A DNA stretch of 64,000 nt from Callaeas wilsoni. Taxonomy: Eukaryota > Chordata > Aves > Passeriformes > Callaeidae. Position numbers and translations under genes: made by a program. Below the pieces are notes generated by a model, which saw only the letters and a list, made by a program, of their open reading frames with translations, was not told the origin of the DNA and did not search any database. Below, piece after piece: positions 58,943 through 64,000 of the stretch. Position 1 is the stretch's first letter; every line of letters begins with the position of its first letter. The stretch spans positions 1 to 64,000 of the forward strand of contig VWPU01017872.1 in the NCBI GenBank assembly GCA_013398955.1, given 5' to 3'.

Positions 58943-60838
58943 TAACTGCATAGGGCTTCCACCTTAACCAAGAAGTCCCCCACATCTGCCCTTGTGCTGG
59001 CCTCCCAAAGGACCCCAGTGCCCCCACAGAGCTGGTGACAGGCGTGGGCTTTGGGGTCTGGCAGACATAGCACATGTCCCAGGCTTATCAATCCCTCACT
59101 GCTGATATCAGCCCCAGAGGGAGCTCCTGTGCCAGGGCACTTTTTGGGTGGCAGAAGAGATGAAAAAAGCCTATGATCAAACGCAGCAATCCCCACCCAT
59201 CCTCACTGCCCTTGCCTCATACATGGCAGCTGGTGAATTCGTTGTGCAATGCCATCCGATGTCCTGTTTACTCCAGATGAAAATCTCTTCTCCAGGGACC
59301 CTTTCCCCAGGAAAAACTCTTCATTTGTGTAAGTACTTCAAAAGGAAAGACTCTGAAGCAGGTCTGAAACTAAATCCTTCTCTCTCATCAAGGCTTAGGA
59401 GTCCAGCTAAAGCAGCTACAGCACCCCTGCTTTACTTTCCAGGAGAAAAAGAGATCCTTACCATGGCAGGGAGACAGCTCTGCCAATGTTTCTTTCTCAT
59501 ACCTAGCACTGGCAGTAATTTCAGCTGTGGCAAGATTCATCAAAGTTAATCATCTGACCCTCATCTACATGAGATAATTTTTCAGCGAGCAGGATTTGCC
59601 AGTAGCCTCAGCTGGCATCACGCAGACCAACATGAACAAATCACATCCTGTTCCAGGTCTGGCTTTCCAAATCCCAAGCAGGGAAAGAGAGCAGCGGGCG
59701 TCAGATCCTGAGGAAGACCTAGATTCAATTCAGCTCTTGGTGTTGGGCCATACGGCTGCCTCAGGTAGCTCTTCAGCGAAAATCTGACAGTCCCCAAAAC
59801 TTCACGAACACTTCTGGCCCTGAGCGGCTGGCATCTTGCACAACCTTCTGATCTGACAAGTTTGCCAACATCCTGAATGGTGAACATCTCATGGGGTAGG
59901 CGGTTCTTGGGAGGCTTCCATGCATCTTCTGTCGTCTCTGAAAACCTGTCTGAAAAAAATCGGTCACCTTCTGGCTTTGCGTTCAGCCCGGCACCGAACC
60001 TATGGAGGCAGGTTCAATTGGAAAGGTCCCATCTCTGCAGGGGTTCGAGCCAACCTTCTGATTTGATGTGAACAGTATGTACGAATGCCACTGAATGACA
60101 TGTTTCCATGATAAAGAGTGTGGTGATGAAATTCTTCTGCGTGCCAAGGATGGAAACAAAAAAGTCAGTGGGCAGCTGCAACACATCACAAGAGCTGGAA
60201 AACAAAATCCTTTCTGATTCCCAGAGCAGTTCTTGAAGTAGTTGGAAACCTCAGATTCCTGCCCTCTGCAAGGGACCAGCACTTCCCTTACACGTAAAGC
60301 ACTGTATTAAAGCTGAACAAATACTCTGCAGAGAATAGGGAGATATTGTTTGAGTGACAAAGGCCGATAAATCATTCTCTGGACGTTTTCCTCTTTGCTT
60401 GGCTTCTTCCCATTGATCCATAGGAAATCGGTGGCACTTTGCATGTGAAAATCCATAACCCAAAAGTCCATGCATTGATGACTTTGAGCAAGCCGTGTTC
60501 TCAGGTAACACACCACTTGTTTTGGTTTTCATCAGCGTTGTTCGGTGGGGAGGAGGGTAAAGAAGGCCCAGGGTGATTTTTAATGTGGGGACAACAGAGC
60601 TGATGTGTGTCCTCATGTCAAAGCAGCCCCCAGGCCCATCGTGCAGAAATGCACACTACGCACGTGTCACCCATCCCCGATGCCACAGCTCAATAGTTCT
60701 CAGGCTCCTGGGAACTGAGGGAAGACAGATAAACACGTGGCATTGATGCAAATGATCCCTTCATGGACAGCTGGAACGTGGTGGGCACCTGAGGTTCAAG
60801 AGTCCAGCAGAGACCTGAGGAGCCTGGCCTGTCTGCCC
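58943..60838. other. Unassigned noncoding DNA
   Basis: No gene was recognised. The plus frame of 133 codons at 59148-59549 contains a good splice-donor-like GTGTAAGTAC near 59328, but no family is recognisable. A short word CAACCTTCTGAT is repeated near 59839 and 60051. GGTTCGAGCC near 60043 resembles a tRNA B box, but no tRNA fold surrounds it. Confidence 0.5.
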
Positions 60839-61279
60839 TGATGCCTTAGGATTTTAGCTTTTATATTTTCCTATATTTGTAATCCTGCAATTCTTTAGTG
60901 TGTAACGCTGAGCTCCATGTAAAGTGTTAGCTACTGCTTTTCCCATTTTGGTCGGACACAACAATTCCTCGCCAGGCCTGAGAATCAAGGACACCTCACT
61001 GTCTCAGGGAAATGGAAACAGAAGTGAGTTGGGGGAGCAAACTGGGAGAATGGGACTGCACTACCTGAAGCTGCAATTGGACAATTAACCTCTGATATGC
61101 AAATGGACAAAACTTATATCTGTCCGAAAAAGTGTGACTGTTGTCCATCTTGGGTGTAGTCTCGGCGAGACTCCAGCACTGCCCAAGGTGCACCCTGTGA
61201 AGGCCTTTCAATAAATCCCTGCCCTTTATCCTTTCTCTCTGTCCAGCCTCTGCTCCAGATCAGCCTCTACAAGGCATCA
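60839..61279 (+). mobile_element. Solo LTR of an avian endogenous retrovirus, plus strand
   Basis: A 441-base element with matching inverted ends, TGATGCCTT at 60839-60847 and AAGGCATCA at 61271-61279. Inside are text typical of this bird LTR type (GTGTAACGCTGAGCTCCATG, CTCTGATATGCAAATGGACA), a polyadenylation signal AATAAA at 61210-61215 and a weak TATA-like region near 61110. No internal retroviral sequence or second LTR copy follows, so it is a solo LTR left by recombination. No clear target-site duplication is seen (flanks CTGCCC and GTCCCA). The family name is not assigned. Confidence 0.9.
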
Positions 61280-61390
61280 GTCCCACCTCGGATACCACCC
61301 CTGAGCTCCCCTTCCCTAAGAGGGATGACAGCGCTTGCTGCGGTCTTGGCACGTCTGATTTTTCAGCCTGAAGGCTGCATATTTTAGGCC
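61280..61390. other. Spacer between the two solo LTRs
   Basis: 111 bases with no recognised feature, separating two unrelated LTRs that point toward each other. Confidence 0.8.
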
Positions 61391-61945
61391 TGTTGTGGTG
61401 GGTTGACCCTGGCCAGCAGCTAAGCACCCAGAGAGCTGCTCATTTGCGTCCTCCCCACAGCAGGATGGGGAAGAGAATCAGAAGAGCAAAAGTGAGAAAA
61501 CTCGTGGGTCGAGGTAAAGAAACAAAGCTGTGTGCCTGCTAAGGGAAATAAGGAATTCATTCACTCCTTCCCATCAGCAGGCACATGTCCAGCTGCTTCC
61601 TGCAGTTCAGGGCTTCAGTACACATGATGGATACTTGGAGAGACAAACATCATAACCACGAACAGCCCTTCATCCTCCTTTCCCTGAGCTTTTATTGCTG
61701 CCATCATATGGTCTGGAATATCCCTCTGGTCAGTTGGGATCAGCTGTCCTGGCTCTGTACCTTCCCAATCTCATGCCTGGGGGTGGAATGGGAAACAGAG
61801 AAATCCTCAGCACAATGCAAACACTGCTCAGCACTAACCAGAACATCAGTGTGTTATCAACACTGTTTTAGTCACCAATCCAAAACACGGCACCATACGG
61901 GCTGCTGGGAGGAAAATGAGCTTCATCCCAGCCAGACCCACTACA
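61391..61945 (-). mobile_element. Solo LTR of an avian endogenous retrovirus, minus strand
   Basis: A 555-base element with TG...CA ends; on the plus strand it begins TGTTGTGGTGGGTTGACCCT and finishes CCCAGCCAGACCCACTACA. On the plus strand it contains AACTCGTGGGTCGAGGTAAA, AAGGAATTCATTCACTCCTT, CATATGGTCTGGAATATCCC, TCAGTTGGGATCAGCTGTCC and TTATCAACACTGTTTTAGTC, all characteristic of a widespread bird LTR. Reading direction is right to left. There is no internal retroviral sequence. No target-site duplication is evident, and substitutions indicate an old insertion. Confidence 0.92.
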
Positions 61946-64000
61946 CCCACAAAGCTTCAGCCCACAAAGCCTCCCTGTGCCTGGGGCATCACTTTCTGTC
62001 TGCCATGGATAAAAACTTCTCAGGGCTCTAAAATGCCACATACAGAAATAGGTCCATCAGGATCATCTTCCCCTGAAAATCTTCTTTTGATCCAAAGGGA
62101 GAGACAGCCCGAGGCTGGAAGGAAGAGCAAGCGGCCTAGAGAGTGCTACCCTTCAGTGTAGGATAGATACCAGGAGACCTTTGCTTCACTTAGATGTCCT
62201 GAAGAAAGGCTGAGTCATTTACCTTCCTTGTGCCTCATTTTCGCAGTGCCCGGGGCAGAACTGGCAGCACTTGTGTCCCAGGGACTGGTGGCATTGCAGG
62301 GGCATCAGGGAGGCTGGTGCACTGTGTAAAATCACCTGGTGCTGGCTCTGTTGTACGGCTATTTTGTCACCCTTTCTCTGACCTTGTTTATCTTCGAGCT
62401 GCCTCTTCCACAAGATGTAACCTCCACCTGGATACGACCGATTTGGTTCAAAACTCACGGAAGTTTCCCCGCAGATCTGTGCCACAAGATGTGATCTGAA
62501 CCTGCACAACATATGGCTCAGATCTCCTTATTTCATATAAAATGGGACTTAGCTTCGTAATCCTGAACTAAACAGAAAGAGATGCAAGCAGAGCCAGAAG
62601 GGAGCATCACCGCCACTCTCCTGCCAGTTTTCTGGGTCGGCGCTGACTTACACACATCTCTGCACAAGCGTTCAGCAGTCAGCCGGTCTCACCCACCAAA
62701 ACTCATTTCCAAGCATCCAGATGGGGACTGAGTCAGGTTTTAGCTGAACCACTTCCAGGTGGTGCACCAGGTAGCCCTGGGCAGACATTGCCTTGCACTG
62801 TGCTGGATGACACTGTCATTCAGGTCTGCACCAAGCAGGGTCCCATCTCGGCCTCAGGGTCCTGAAAGAGCTCTGGAGGGAGTCACCACTATTGTGTGGG
62901 TACCTTGTGCTGGTAGAGGTGGGCAACAAGTCCCACCGTGTCTGTCCAGGAGTCTGGAATACAGAACTGGATCATGAACTCACCCCTAATGTCTTCTCAG
63001 TGTAGGGGACAGGTATGTACCCAGGCAGGCAGAAGGGACTTTGCTGTCCTGTCCTCTGGCTAGCTGTGCCTCTTCTTGAGCCTCAGCCTTTCTGAGTTTG
63101 ACCCATGTTTTCATATTCTTCTTTATCCATTACTTGGCTGTAGTTATGCAGTTTGTTTTTTCCTTCCCGAGTTCCAGCGCAGTGAGCAGTTCAGGATTCA
63201 GCTGCTTTGGTTATTTGCTGTGTTTCCATGCCTTCCTTTGAACCTGTATGCTTAAGATCATTTCTGTAAGGAAGTGTCAGAAGCCCTCCTCTCTGTCCCC
63301 CTTGACCCCTGGGATGTCACCTCCTGGTTCTCTGAGGCCATAGGAGATATCTCCCAAGCCCACTGCATTTCCCTTGCCACTCTCCTGCCACTCAGAGCTG
63401 TGAACTCTCACAGCTGCTCTCACCCAAGGTGCCTCCCACTTCCAGTTTGCAAGGATCCCACATCAAATCCATGCAGCCTGAAGCTAACAGATGTTTTGCC
63501 ATCCCATCAGCTCACTAAGAAATTGAGATTCTGATTTTTTTCCATTGCTTGTGCCACCCGTACCAAAGGTTCTCTGGGATAAAAGCCGACTTCACTGAAT
63601 ACCTGCTCAGCCTTTTGCTGCCCTGTGAGTCCTTCTGTAAAGGTCTAGTCATGCCATTTTCCTGCAGATGCTGTCTTAGGATGCAGAGTTGAAAATCAGT
63701 AACCTCAACAATCCTAGATATCACGAATTTGTCTGATTACAGGACTCCTGAGTCTTTCTCCAGGTCTCTTGGAGATGTTTCCCACTGAAAATGACTGCTA
63801 CCTGTCCATGCTTCCCCACAGCTTACTGAAGAGCTAGAGTTCCTCTTTATACCTTACCTCAGACAGCTGGGAAGAACAGTCACGCTCACAAAGAACCACT
63901 GTTATTTTCCCAGAGGGGAGCCTGAATTCTGTGGCGAGACCAATCCATGGTGATTATCCCTTACTGGCCATATAAGAGAAAGTAAAGCACGGAGACAGTG
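61946..64000. other. Unassigned noncoding DNA to the window end
   Basis: No gene or repeat family was recognised. A GCTGAGTCA site lies at 62209-62217. The similar words CCACAAGATGTAACCT near 62409 and CCACAAGATGTGATCT near 62481 form a weak local repeat. Confidence 0.55.

Noticed and set aside
60036..60060. tRNA gene suggested by GGTTCGAGCC
   Set aside because: No A box, acceptor stem or cloverleaf arms could be found around it.
60839..61945. A single provirus bounded by the two LTRs
   Set aside because: The LTRs differ in sequence, length and orientation, and only 111 bases lie between them.

Overview
This is vertebrate, almost certainly avian, nuclear DNA, and no protein-coding gene can be supported in it. 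The bird assignment rests on the repeats. At least ten fragments of CR1 LINEs are present, several ending in the typical avian CR1 tail that finishes in copies of ATTCTATG. Two solo LTRs near the right end are of kinds common in neoavian and passerine genomes. There are no operons, bacterial ribosome binding sites or prokaryotic gene spacing. The open reading frames are short, overlap on both strands and follow GC-rich or tandem-repeat DNA. A 373-base run of N marks an assembly gap.

Layout: 1-14.5 kb is mostly unassigned single-copy DNA with two CR1 pieces and a possible regulatory stretch at 11.4-12.0 kb. At 14.5-18 kb lie a TATA-like site, a minisatellite built of 21- and 50-base units (15.07-16.27 kb, interrupted by the gap), a possible conserved element (16.6-17.1 kb) and a degenerate repeat of about 101 bases. 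At 18-24.2 kb come a 99-base tandem repeat that carries a G-quadruplex motif in each unit, three CR1 fragments (two of them tail-to-tail) and two AT-rich islands. The 24-43 kb part is unassigned DNA with a CpG-rich patch, a polypurine tract, an octamer-containing island, seven or eight CR1 fragments including older ones, and a strong enhancer-like island at 34.0-34.35 kb. The 43-58 kb part holds two unrecognised open frames, a CpG island (49.4-50.2 kb), a recent 124-base tandem duplication (50.76-51.0 kb) and a homeodomain-motif-rich island (54.85-55.06 kb). The 58-64 kb end has a CR1 copy with an intact 3' end and two convergent solo LTRs 111 bases apart.

Taken together, the window reads as intergenic or intronic DNA from a GC-rich avian chromosome, possibly a regulatory landscape around a gene outside the window. 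Candidate regulatory islands are inferred from base composition and motifs only; conservation could not be tested. I found no convincing undescribed gene system. The observations most worth following are the seven GCTGAGTCA (MAF/NF-E2-type) sites, the minisatellite hidden by the gap, the quadruplex-bearing 99-base repeat and the CpG island with no recognised gene.
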